A stretch of DNA of 64,000 nucleotides from Gonatopus flavifemur. Taxonomy: Eukaryota > Arthropoda > Insecta > Hymenoptera > Dryinidae. The stretch spans positions 47,822,001 to 47,886,000 of the forward strand of contig JAFFJZ010000002.1 in the NCBI GenBank assembly GCA_018340375.1. Direction: 5' to 3'. The notes below the pieces were generated by a model, which saw only the letters and a list, made by a program, of their open reading frames with translations, was not told the DNA's origin and ran no database searches. Positions 25,231 to 33,963 of this stretch are shown here, in pieces. A program made the position numbers and the translations under genes. Each line of letters starts with the position of its first letter. Within the stretch, counting starts at the first letter, position 1.

Positions 25231-25567
25231 CGGAGAAAAAAGAAACTCGCTGTCACAGCAAAATCTAATTTTGCTGAAGCAACAAATTATTTGCTATCAC
25301 AGCAATCTTGTTAGCTGCCACAGCGATTTTTCAACTGTGGCAGCAGAAAATGTTCGCACCCTCAGCAAATGTCTGTATTATGTATAGAATAGCTAACCAT
25401 TTTTTGCTCTCACATCGAAAAAATCGCTGTCGTAGCTAACAAGATTGATGTAATAGCGAATAGTTTGCTGTCACCATGAAAAAATTTGCTGCTTCTGCAA
25501 AAGGTACCCAGCAGTACCCAGCGAAACCAGATTTCGCTGCCACAGCGAATTCTCGGTTTTCTCCGTG
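25231..25567. repeat. AGC/GCT-rich MITE, CACGGAGAAAA end group
   Basis: The left CGGAGAAAAAAGAAACTCGC pairs with the right end (CACGGAGAAAACCGAGAATT, then CGCTGTGGCAGCG on the minus strand). TA lies at 25229-25230 and 25568-25569. The interior alternates GCTGTCACAGC-like words with AAATTT, producing many small potential hairpins. Related units lie at 46580-47200 and 57337-57694. Confidence 0.78.
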
Positions 25568-25569
25568 TA

Positions 25570-27397
25570 CGAAAAGTAGTTAGTAGTGAAACAAATCCAG
25601 GCTGGTTTTCGTTAGTCTACACTGAGAGAAATGGATTGGTGAAATACAGCATTGATTTTCATATTATTCAGTAGAATTATCAATTGCTGAAATATTACTA
25701 ATAGATCTTATAAGTTCATCCAAATTTACCCGACTTATGCAAAACTTTAATAAAATGTTCAATAAATATTATCATACGTTCAGTTTTGTAATCATTACAT
25801 ATTCAAAAAGGATGTACAACGATATTTTTTATAAACTACAGGAAACACTTTATCAATTGATAGTCTTATGATGTGAGAAATAATAGTGTCACATAACTAC
25901 GAATAATAACTCCATCAAAAAGTAAAATATTTGAATACCTTGTAGCTTTCATTCCTACTTGTGAAATTATTTTTCCTAAATTACTGAGCAATGTTCAATA
26001 TAAACATTATATATTCATGTAGCTTTGTCGTGCGTACCTCTATCGTATATAAATATGTATTGTCTACGACACGTATTTTGGAAACATTAGTGAACTTTCA
26101 AGAACATTCTTGTTTTCATATTTTCCAGTGATTGGTTCGTAACCTTTTGAATACAGATTACTGTCTAGTTCACTAAAATCTGCGCTCATCCCCACTACCA
26201 CCTACTCTAGATCAACGCTTGTGCGTGCAGTGCGTGCTTCTAATTCATTTCTCATCGACTTGTGTTGAACTTTAAGAATATTTCCCTCTCATTCTCAGAT
26301 CTTCATTTTGAACTGACAGCGTATTCTCAATGTTTTAGTGTAGCATATAAATTTTTGGCATACTTTAGATGCAATCTATGTCAAAAGTAGAGGGTAGTCT
26401 TGATGTTAAAATTTGATTTTCTCGTTGAAATTTATTTTGCTTATAACTTGAAGACAAAGCCTCCCACAGTATTTCGCCAAAAGAAGGATTTGCTTAATTT
26501 TGCTTTGACAATCACGTACCGAAAGAATAGAGTTGGTCTAACATCTTATTGAAACTTGAGCCAATTGTTTCATTACATATTACGCAATATCAGGTTTATT
26601 GAAAACCCATACAACACAAAAATTCCACCTGTATTCATATAGAATTCTTCATGAATTCTCAGAATCCAAAGAGTATTGAATATGAATTCTCTCTGAACTG
26701 TATTGCTGTCTAGGGGTTTTCAGAACATGATTTGAAACACTGAAAAAATTCTGTACGGAGAGATATTTCAAATAAACTCACGCGTTTTTGCGTACATTAT
26801 TCACAAAAAATTGATTTGAGTCCTAGCGCTTGTGTCACATTAATGCAATTATTATTATTTGTGTTAGGAAATCGATCTGTTGAAATTGATATTCAATTAC
26901 TGAATCCATTAGAATTTCACCTTTCTTACTGCATTATATTCGTTGATCAAATATGCCGCAAAAATCAACAAGTGGACCATTATATTTCAATAAATAAGGA
27001 TCGAAATATTTGACAGGCATAATGGTGAAATTTTACTAAACTACTTAGGGAGGATTCGTTCAACCGAATTTACATACTTCTCTATATTTATATTGTAAAG
27101 TGATGGACAATATTTTATTGCGTAGCTTATACTCCAATGTATATAAAATAATCCTTTTTTCTCTCAATATCGCGTGGTATATTAGATATGGGATGGTTAT
27201 AATTGAGAAGGAAGGAACGTTCATCTAAAATCCCCATGTGTCACTCAATTATCATACTTTTCAATAACTATAACTGGAATTTTGGTAATGTTTATATAAT
27301 CTCTTCTCTCAGTGTATTGTGATTCCAATTAACGTGGTGTTCACCCTAAGTATCAAGTAGTCGTCGCAAGTATTCCTTTATTTTGGGAAACCTGAAC
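25570..27397. other. Non-coding stretch with two solitary element ends
   Basis: There is no gene. TA plus CACTGAGAGAAATGG at 25618-25634, and its approximate mirror ending CTCTCAGTG plus TA near 27315, could be the ends of one 1.7-kb element. The match is only about 12 bp, so I do not join them. Confidence 0.35.
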
Positions 27398-27558
27398 CAC
27401 ACGTGAAAAATGATGTTGATATTTGGATAGCTAAAAATTATCTACAGTAGCTGAAATTTAGCTGTCGCAGCAAAACTTCTGGTTATCTGAATATCAAATA
27501 CACAAAGTAGCTACTACAGCTAATTCTCAGTTACCATAGTGAATCATTTTTTCCCGTG
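27398..27558. repeat. MITE with GATATTTGGATAGCT interior
   Basis: The left end is CACACGTGAAAAATGATGTT followed by GATATTTGGATAGCT. The right end on the minus strand is CACGGGAAAAAATGATTCAC. TA follows at 27559-27560. It has AGCTA-rich arms. The same interior word is found at 41671-41884, 42517-42742, 52853-53385 and 60345-60550. Confidence 0.7.
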
Positions 27559-28110
27559 TAAAAACTACTCGTCTGTCTGACAAGGTTCTCTTTGAATCTG
27601 AACCAGTGAAATTTAGTATCAATAAGCTTGTGTACTGACAAAGTAAAACAGAATGAGCAATATTCAACAATGCTTGGTATAGTGTACTACTGATTGGTAC
27701 TGATTGGCAATGAAATTTCACTCATTCAGATTAAGATACTTTGAATGCCAGTCGACCTTTATGATCCTTGTGAGGATTCAAGCAACATTGATCGCAAATT
27801 TCTACACTGAGAGAAATTTAGAGTTAAATTCACTGTCAATGTAAAAAGTAAATCTTAATCTGTTTGCATCTTAATTGCAGCTTTCTGTTGTTATAACATT
27901 ATACATTTCATTGGGGAGTCAGTGTGTTTCTCCATTTCTAAGATCTCATGATAAAGTCAACCGTATAATTGGTATAAAAGATAAGTCAACAGTTCTAACG
28001 GAAATATTTTTGAATACGTTGTTATTAATGCATTTCGAATATTTTTTGCGACTGTTTGTCATCAACGTTTTCCCTATCATTTGAACAGAATAAAAATTCT
28101 CAAAATATTA

Positions 28111-29321
28111 AGGGAGACCGGGGAGTTATGAGACACGGGGAGTCATGAGACACACTTACGGCACCTATATTTCTAAACTCCGACATTTACGGACCACTGC
28201 CAATTGTTTTTTTTCATTCAGATGTCACTTTTCAATTGACATTTGTTAATATCGACACGCATGCATAGTCCCTCCAAGTAGAGATTTTATTGTCGTTGGA
28301 AAAAGTTTTTTTGAGCGTTCGTTTTTGTGTTATCTTCAATTAGTTCTCCAAGCTATTCACAAATGTCAATGTATACAGAGTATGCCTTGGAAAACAGGCT
28401 TTCAACACGTAAAAGAATTTTTGCATAAATATTTGATGTAGCCATGATGCAGTAACCATTTTGAAAATATAGGAATTGGGGTGTTGCGAGACAACATTTT
28501 CGGGGGGTTGTGAGGCAAGGCATATTATACAGCTGTCGATTTAAAATCGTGCTTTACATACGTATGCCGCATTTTTTGTGGGTATTTTGAATGTTTCATG
28601 CAATTTCAATGTTCGTCTTTTGTGAGCTGAGTATTTCTCAAGATATTTCTATGATTTCTTGTAATTTCTTTAATCATGCCGCGTCATAAGTATGATCCGG
28701 ATAACAAACGATCAATTAATGTTCCTGCCTTTGTGCCTGCCATTAAAGAGATTATCATCCAAAACAAGCCGCTAAGAACCGTTAGTACCGCATACAACAT
28801 CGATAAATCGAAATTGTCACGTTAAATTTCGAAGCTGAAAATGGCCAACATAGATCCCGCAACCGCTTCATACAGAACATCAATTTAGGAGCAGACTATT
28901 ACACTTGCATCTATTACGAGTCAGAATAATTGAGCTTTTTTTCGATTTTTTTTTTCAAACTTTTTACATTTTTCTTATACAAATAATTTCTCCTTTTATT
29001 TTTTCAACTGAAAGGAAGAGACATCTACTTATTTTGCCATATTTTATTGTTTGAATAAAGAGGTTTCATTAAAATACGCCACTTTCTTTCATTTAAAGGT
29101 GTGTCTCACAACCCCCCGATGCTTTGGAAAATGCTGGTATCGCGTCTTTTTGAAAAACCGTCATGATTTCCCAACCATTTAGAGTTCTTCAAACTCCTTC
29201 AGCCGGACGTTGTATTAGGAGTTGTATTGAAGATTAAAACCGCTCAAATGTAAAAAAACATTATTTTTATAGTATTTTTGCCACAAAAACAAAACCCGTC
29301 TCACAACTCCCCAGTCTCCCT
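28111..29321 (+). mobile_element. pogo-type DNA transposon, internally deleted, 1.2 kb
   Basis: TIRs AGGGAGACCGGGGAGTTATG and, on the minus strand from 29321, AGGGAGACTGGGGAGTTGTG are flanked by TA at 28109-28110 and 29322-29323. A weaker GTTGTGAG word recurs inside near 28505 and 29107. The only coding relic is a Psq-type DNA-binding segment at 28676-28825. The catalytic domain expected of a full pogo-class transposase is absent, so the element is non-autonomous. The family assignment rests on the relic protein plus the TA duplication. Confidence 0.75.
28676..28825 (+). pseudogene. pogo-type transposase, N-terminal Psq/HTH relic
   Basis: The frame starts at ATG 28676 with MPRHKYDPDNKRS and runs 49 codons to a TAA at 28823. 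It contains a helix-turn-helix of the pipsqueak type seen at the start of pogo/Tigger transposases: a helix around PAIKEIIIQNK, then RTVSTAYNIDKSKLSR. In family members this segment binds the TIRs and is followed by a CENP-B-type domain and a DDE nuclease. Here the frame continues past the stop for about 20 more plausible codons (ISKLKM...), then hits further stops. A start resembling MPR is usual for the family. I consider it a dead fragment, not a small protein, although a 49-aa DNA-binding peptide cannot be excluded. Confidence 0.7.
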
Positions 29322-29390
29322 TACATACAAATATTTCCGTTCGAACTGTTACAGAACTTGTTACACCGACAATATGTTTTTCTCAGTGTA

Positions 29391-30370
29391 GTAGAAAAAT
29401 GACAAAGAACAAAATAAATAAATAACCTGAATATGCTAAAATTTATGATCCGTATGAGACAGTAAATACCATCCCTACATCTTCGGAGGACAAGCAGGAA
29501 GAAAAAGAGATAAGGAGAGATGTATCTACGGGTTTAAAACCAGGGTGTGAGTTCAAACTTATGTCTATGTGTCAAAGTATGTATATATATCATTTTCTCG
29601 ATTGCGATCAATTCAGACGTTGGTTACGGCAGCAAAGTAGCAGTGAAGAAGGCCTTGGAAAAGCCGGTGGATGTAAAATATATATATACACACCTATGAC
29701 CAAGTAATAGAACCCAGAGGGTAAGCAGAGAAGTATGGTTTAGATGCAAGGGAATGTAGGTGAAACACAGAAAAGCCTCTACAATAGCGAAGAGGTGCTG
29801 ACGCGGTCATGTAGCTTAAGCTCCACCCCAGCTCGGATTGGTCGATGAAACCCTGCCGATGATAGAGTTAGTACATACATCTAAACTCAGCAATTCATCT
29901 TGAAATAAAAGTATATACCTTTGCGATATCTAAAATACTCAACACGTACATCAATAGCTAGTTACTCATTATCGAATTTTAAATTTCATTGAAAATCGAT
30001 TATTCGCTGTGTATGAAAAATAATGATTCTTTTTTTTTTTATTCATTTATCGGACATATACATCAGAGAAAAGAAATTCACTTGTCATGACAACTGCAGT
30101 GCAATTTGCAGAGAATAGGCAATATTTTGATTTGCGAGTTTATATTGAATTTTATGAAATATAGATCGAAATTTTATACAAATCGTATAAAAATATCGCC
30201 TATCCCTAATGCGATTTACCAATTATGTATTGATGTTGCAATCTATAAACTGTAAAAGGAAGCGGTATCAGAATTATTCTATAAAAATTCATCTCGAAAC
30301 TCGGCGTCGTATAATGACTGCGCGGATTGGAAAATTTGAACGTTTTTTATCTTCATGTTTGATTTTCAAA
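29391..30370. other. Non-coding stretch
   Basis: No gene was recognised. The segment 29460-29880 is somewhat GC-richer. A small element at 30112-30207 is listed separately. Confidence 0.4.
30112..30207. repeat. Small inverted-repeat element, AGGGATAGGC end
   Basis: The right end on the minus strand is AGGGATAGGCGATATTTTTA. The left end AGAATAGGCAATATTTTGAT is its diverged partner. The interior ATAGATCGAAATTTTATACA resembles the unit at 51368-51506 and a partial one near 46143-46192. Confidence 0.55.
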
Positions 30371-30540
30371 TTGATTTTGTCCTGATTGTTGAATAATGCG
30401 GACAAAAACAGGAGTCTTTCAAGATTTTAGTATAAATTTTTCCTCTGACAAATAAAAGTGATCGAGGAGAAATTCAGAATAAAATCTTGAAAAAGTTCTG
30501 TTTTCGTCCACATTATTCAACAATCAGGACCAAATCAATC
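30371..30540. repeat. Foldback element, about 170 bp
   Basis: The left arm TTGATTTTGTCCTGATTGTT, GAATAATG and GGACAAAAACAG is matched on the minus strand from 30540 (TTGATTTGGTCCTGATTGTT, GAATAATG, GGACGAAAACAG), then by AAGATTTTA words near the centre. It is non-coding. Confidence 0.75.
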
Positions 30541-30699
30541 CACATGTTTCGACTCGGGAGCGAATGGTATTGGATTGACAAAATGCGGGAGCAAGGTAAC
30601 GAGTAACACCCTGGGGTGTTGAAACAACCCCATTCGAAGTGGACTTTTCCCAACACCGCCTGTTTTCTTCTCTGTGTATAGAGCATGACAATCGGTTTA

Positions 30700-30887
30700 C
30701 ACGGAGAGAAATTTGTAGGTAAATTTACTATAGGATTATTGCGACCGAGGAACAGACTGAATTTCTAATGGAATTTAATGTGAAACATTGTAAATTTGAT
30801 CAGGCTTCTATTGCCTCGTCATAGTAAATTTCATTGTAAGTTCAGTTTGTTCCTTCGTTATAAAGTATCATAGTGAATTTAACTCTA
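30700..30887. repeat. MITE of the CACGGAGA group, right end truncated
   Basis: The left end CACGGAGAGAAATTTGTAGG is preceded by TA (30698-30699). The arms pair through GTAAATTTACTATAGG and GTTAAATTCACTATGATAC, and GAGGAACAGACTGAA and GAAGGAACAAACTGAA. The expected right terminus is missing. The sequence changes at the TA (30886-30887) where the next element begins, as if that element had cut into this one. Confidence 0.6.
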
Positions 30888-30982
30888 CACGGAGAAAACT
30901 GGAATAGTGACGTTCACCATTATCGTTTAGTGAAACCTTGTTTCGCTGAAAACACTAAGCAATCATTTTATTCTACTAAATA

Positions 30983-31371
30983 CAGGGTGGGGCATTTGAA
31001 GTGTCGCGGGCGTTTTTTCCAAAAATAAAGTGAGATACGAGGAAATTTTTCGGACAAAAGTTGTAGGGTACCGAGGGGGACATCCGATGGTGGCCTTGGC
31101 TTTGACCTCAAATCTCATCTTCAAGGGCATTCTGAGATCAACTCTTGTTCTTTAAATAGCATCTCATATTTTTTACTGCAGATTTGGATTCTAGGTCAAA
31201 AACCAAGAAACTTTTGTCTGAACCATTTTCCTGAAATCCGCAAAAATGGCGCTCTAATCGATATTGTTCCATTTTGAATCTGACATTCGAATAACTCGAA
31301 AACGAAGGGTCTTGCAAAAGAATGTTTCGTACAAAAGTTGTCAATACACAACACATTTCAATCGTCTACAT
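30983..31371. repeat. Left long TIR of transposon copy 2
   Basis: This arm matches the right arm (32574-33014) in inverted orientation over about 390 bp, from CAGGGTGGGGCA inward to ACACATTTCAATCGTC. The right arm has an extra segment of about 56 bp (roughly 32600-32655) that this arm lacks. Confidence 0.85.
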
Positions 31372-31433
31372 TACCACCATTCAGAGCTCACGCGATGTAA
31401 ACAAACGACGGGGTTCAGTGAAAATTCACGATT

Positions 31434-32585
31434 TTGAAAGTCAGTTTGTCAGTTACATTTGATTATTACTTGGTTTATGACAAATTGAAAATCATGGATA
31501 TCCGATACACGGTTTCTGAAAAGATCGATATGATCTACATTTACGGTGAAGTGCATAAGAACCCCAGACAAGCATATGACTTGTATGCAGAACGATTTCC
31601 TGAAAGAACAACGCCATCCATTAGGTATTTTCAACGCATTACAAAATTATTCTCAGAAACGGGAAGTGTTACAAGGGAAAAACGACATCGAATGAGAACT
31701 GTTAGCGGAGAAAATGCGGAAGTTAATGTACTAGCTGCAGTAGCCAATAATCCACACGTGAGCTCTCGTGAAATTGAACTCCATTCGGGAATTTCTCGAA
31801 GAAGTGTTCTTCGAATACTGAAACGTCACAAATTCCATCCGTATCACATTTGTTTGCATCAAGACCTTCACGGTGATGATTTCGAAAATCGTGTACAGTT
31901 TTGTCGATGGGGTCTAGCGCAAATGCACAATAACAACTTCATCAACATATTATTTTCTGATGAGTCGACGTTCACCAATCATGGTCAAGTAAATCGACAT
32001 AATATGCATTACTGGGCGACAGAAAATCCAAGATGGTTACGTCAAGTAGAGCATCAAAGACAATGGGCTGTGAATGTTTGGTGTGGTATTTTTCGATCTC
32101 GAGTAATTGGACCGTACTTCATTGCAGATACGCTAAATGGAGAGAAGTACAGACATTTCTTAGATCAAGTACTTCCAACATTACTTGAAGACATACCTAT
32201 TCAGGAACGATTGAATATGTGGTATCAACACGATGGTTGTCCATCCCATTATGCAGTCACAGCTCGAGAAATATTAGACAGAGATTATCCTGGACGATGG
32301 ATAGGACGTCGTGGACCAGTTCATTGGCCTGCCCGTTCTCCGGATCTTACTTCTCCAGATTTTTTTTTATGGGGATACATAAAAGATACAGTTTATCAAC
32401 AAGCACCGACTACACCTGAGAATATGCGTCAACGAATCATCAATGCATGCGCGAGCATCAATGAAGATATTTTAGCACGAGTTCAGCAATCTTTTGTAAA
32501 ACGTTTTGAAATGTGTATCGAAGTCGAAGGCCATCATTTTGAGCATCTACTGCATCAAAATTATCCAAGTGATTTAGACGATTGA
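31434..32585 (+). CDS. DD41D (rosa-like) Tc1/mariner transposase, 383 aa
   Basis: This is a cut-and-paste transposase that acts in the nucleus on its own inverted repeats and inserts at TA. Residues about 22-85 form an N-terminal helix-turn-helix (YTVSEKIDMIYIYGEV, AERFPERTTPS) of the kind common in insect elements. Residues about 92-135 form a second helix-turn-helix (SSREIELHSGISRRSVLRIL). The DDE nuclease has Asp176 in LFSDESTF, Asp267 in YQHDGCPSH and Asp309 in SPDLTSPDFF. There are 41 residues between the last two, the DD41D spacing of rosa-type elements, unlike mariner DD34D. The TGA stop lies in the extended right TIR. I kept the first ATG (31434), but Met21 (31494) is an equally good start because conserved sequence begins there. 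The gene is uninterrupted and all three Asp are present, so activity is plausible. The family name is inferred from spacing and motifs. Confidence 0.95.
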   Translation: MKVSLSVTFDYYLVYDKLKIMDIRYTVSEKIDMIYIYGEVHKNPRQAYDLYAERFPERTTPSIRYFQRITKLFSETGSVTREKRHRMRTVSGENAEVNVLAAVANNPHVSSREIELHSGISRRSVLRILKRHKFHPYHICLHQDLHGDDFENRVQFCRWGLAQMHNNNFINILFSDESTFTNHGQVNRHNMHYWATENPRWLRQVEHQRQWAVNVWCGIFRSRVIGPYFIADTLNGEKYRHFLDQVLPTLLEDIPIQERLNMWYQHDGCPSHYAVTAREILDRDYPGRWIGRRGPVHWPARSPDLTSPDFFLWGYIKDTVYQQAPTTPENMRQRIINACASINEDILARVQQSFVKRFEMCIEVEGHHFEHLLHQNYPSDLDD

Positions 32586-33014
32586 AATGTGTTGTGTTTT
32601 GTCTGTTATACCCCATCACCTCCGTTTCAGTTCAAGGGATCCCCCTTGGAATCAGACAACTTTTGTCCGAAACATTCTCCTCCAAGACCCTTCGTTTTCG
32701 AGTTATTCTAATGTCAGATTCAGTATGGAACAATATCGATTAGAGCGCCATCTTTGCGGATTTCAGGAAATTGGTTCAGACAAAAGTTTCTTGGTTTTTG
32801 ACCTAGAATCCAAATCTGCAGTAAAAAATAGGAGATGCTATTTAAAAAACAAGAGTTGACCTCAGAATGCCCTTGAAGATGAGATTTGAGGTCGAAGCCA
32901 AGGCCACCATCGGATGTCCCCCTCGATACCCTACAATTTTTGTCCGAAAAATTTTCTCGTATCTCATTTTATTTTTTGAAAAAACGCCCGCGACACCTTA
33001 AATGCCCCACCCTG
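32574..33014. repeat. Right long TIR of transposon copy 2
   Basis: This is the inverted partner of 30983-31371. It contains the last codons and the stop of the transposase, then a segment of about 56 bp absent from the left arm. It ends in the mirrored CAGGGTGGGGCA. Confidence 0.85.
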
Positions 33015-33407
33015 TATAATACAGTAGAGACTCGTGATTTCGACAAAATGGTACAGTAGTTCATGTATGATCAATATTACGGATGGTACAGTTAGTTTCA
33101 CCGACTTAATTGCCTCTACTACGCTATTTAGTAGTAATAATTATTTTATTCGTTTCAATTAACGCGCTCGAACGGAGTGAACCGAAACGAGTCGAACGTA
33201 ACCGAATATACGAACTCTCCTCGCTTACCGACACTGTTTTGTTTATCAACGATTTTTTTTCTCATAAATGTGGTAGATTCTCGTCTTAATAATCAACCCT
33301 TCACAAAATCAATTTATTTAGGAAATCCAAAATTGTTTCAACAGTATCCTCTAATCATAAGTTCTCCAAACACTTATAACACATACGCAAAGCTAGTAAA
33401 ATTATAT

Positions 33408-33600
33408 GTTTAGTTTAGCTCAAGCGGTATACGCGTTAGGTGTAAGTAGGGAGGTAGGTAAGGAGGTAGGTAAGTGGGTAGGATGTTGGGGTTCGATTCC
33501 CGCTCTCAGCACCTTGAATGTCATGTGCAACCGATGTTAGATGCTACAACTTGACGCTCACCTAAACAGTAATGAGTGTCAAGCAATCAAAATTTTTGCC
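33408..33600 (+). repeat. tRNA-derived SINE-like sequence with G-rich insert
   Basis: An A box (TAGCTCAAGCGG, 33416-33427) and a strong B box (GGTTCGATTCC, 33490-33500) are 62 nt apart, the internal RNA polymerase III promoter arrangement of a tRNA. The cloverleaf is poor: only about three pairs form in the T stem and the acceptor pairing is weak. Between the boxes lies a G-rich repeat of GGTA/AGGT units (33445-33483). I therefore read it as the head of a tRNA-derived SINE, not a working tRNA. The body after 33516 is uncharacterised and its end is uncertain. Confidence 0.55.
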
Positions 33601-33963
33601 GCTTTGGGAAATTATTTCTACACATGAGATTAACAATCTTCATAATATAGCAAAAACTTTTTTATTATTGAATCGAATTCATATTTTTGTTTAGTAAAAA
33701 TTATCATGCCCGTTCCGCGGAATAAATGATTTGTGTGGTGGAATCAATTATGCGACCATTCACTGTTTGGTACGAATAACAATGCTTGGGGAATCGAATG
33801 AAAGACAAGTTCAGTAGAATTAATTCGACTTGTTATGGTGACATGAATTGTATGTGCATTCGGTTTCTAATACTAAACATTTGGTCTGTCTATATTTCAC
33901 TAAATCGTTAAGTACGAGTTACCATTGGTTTGATTGATATCACTATTCAGTTTTCTCCGTGTG

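Larger units (their letters stand above)
27805..29388. repeat. TA-flanked element carrying a nested pogo-type element
   Basis: Ends CACTGAGAGAAATTTAGAG and, on the minus strand, CACTGAGAAAAACATATTG are flanked by TA at 27803-27804 and 29389-29390. Without the nested 1211-bp element it would be about 370 bp. Part of it (27987-28110 and 29323-29370) is paralogous to 11410-11598. Confidence 0.6.
30983..33014 (+). mobile_element. DD41D Tc1/mariner (rosa-like) transposon, copy 2, apparently intact
   Basis: This is a 2032-bp element with CAGGGTGGGGCATTTGAAG at 30983 and the mirrored end at 33014, flanked by TA (30981-30982, 33015-33016). Long TIRs and a full-length transposase gene make it potentially autonomous. 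It is inserted in an older CACGGAGAAAA-end element. It is nearly identical to copy 1 at 5182-7212, which faces the other way. Confidence 0.95.
30888..33961. repeat. Older element of the CACGGAGAAAACTG type, split by transposon copy 2
   Basis: The left end CACGGAGAAAACTGGAATAG is matched at 33961 on the minus strand by CACGGAGAAAACTGAATAGT. Further inward both arms carry a CGTTTAGTGAAA/CGATTTAGTGAAA word. Removing the DD41D transposon leaves about 1040 bp. TA precedes the left end but TG follows the right, so the target site has changed or the two ends come from different copies. The interior includes the SINE-like sequence at 33408-33600. Confidence 0.5.

Noticed and set aside
25620..27315. 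CACTGAGAGAAA ends in opposite orientation 1.7 kb apart
   Set aside because: Only about 12 bp match, and this end motif is common in the window, so pairing these two as one element is not justified.
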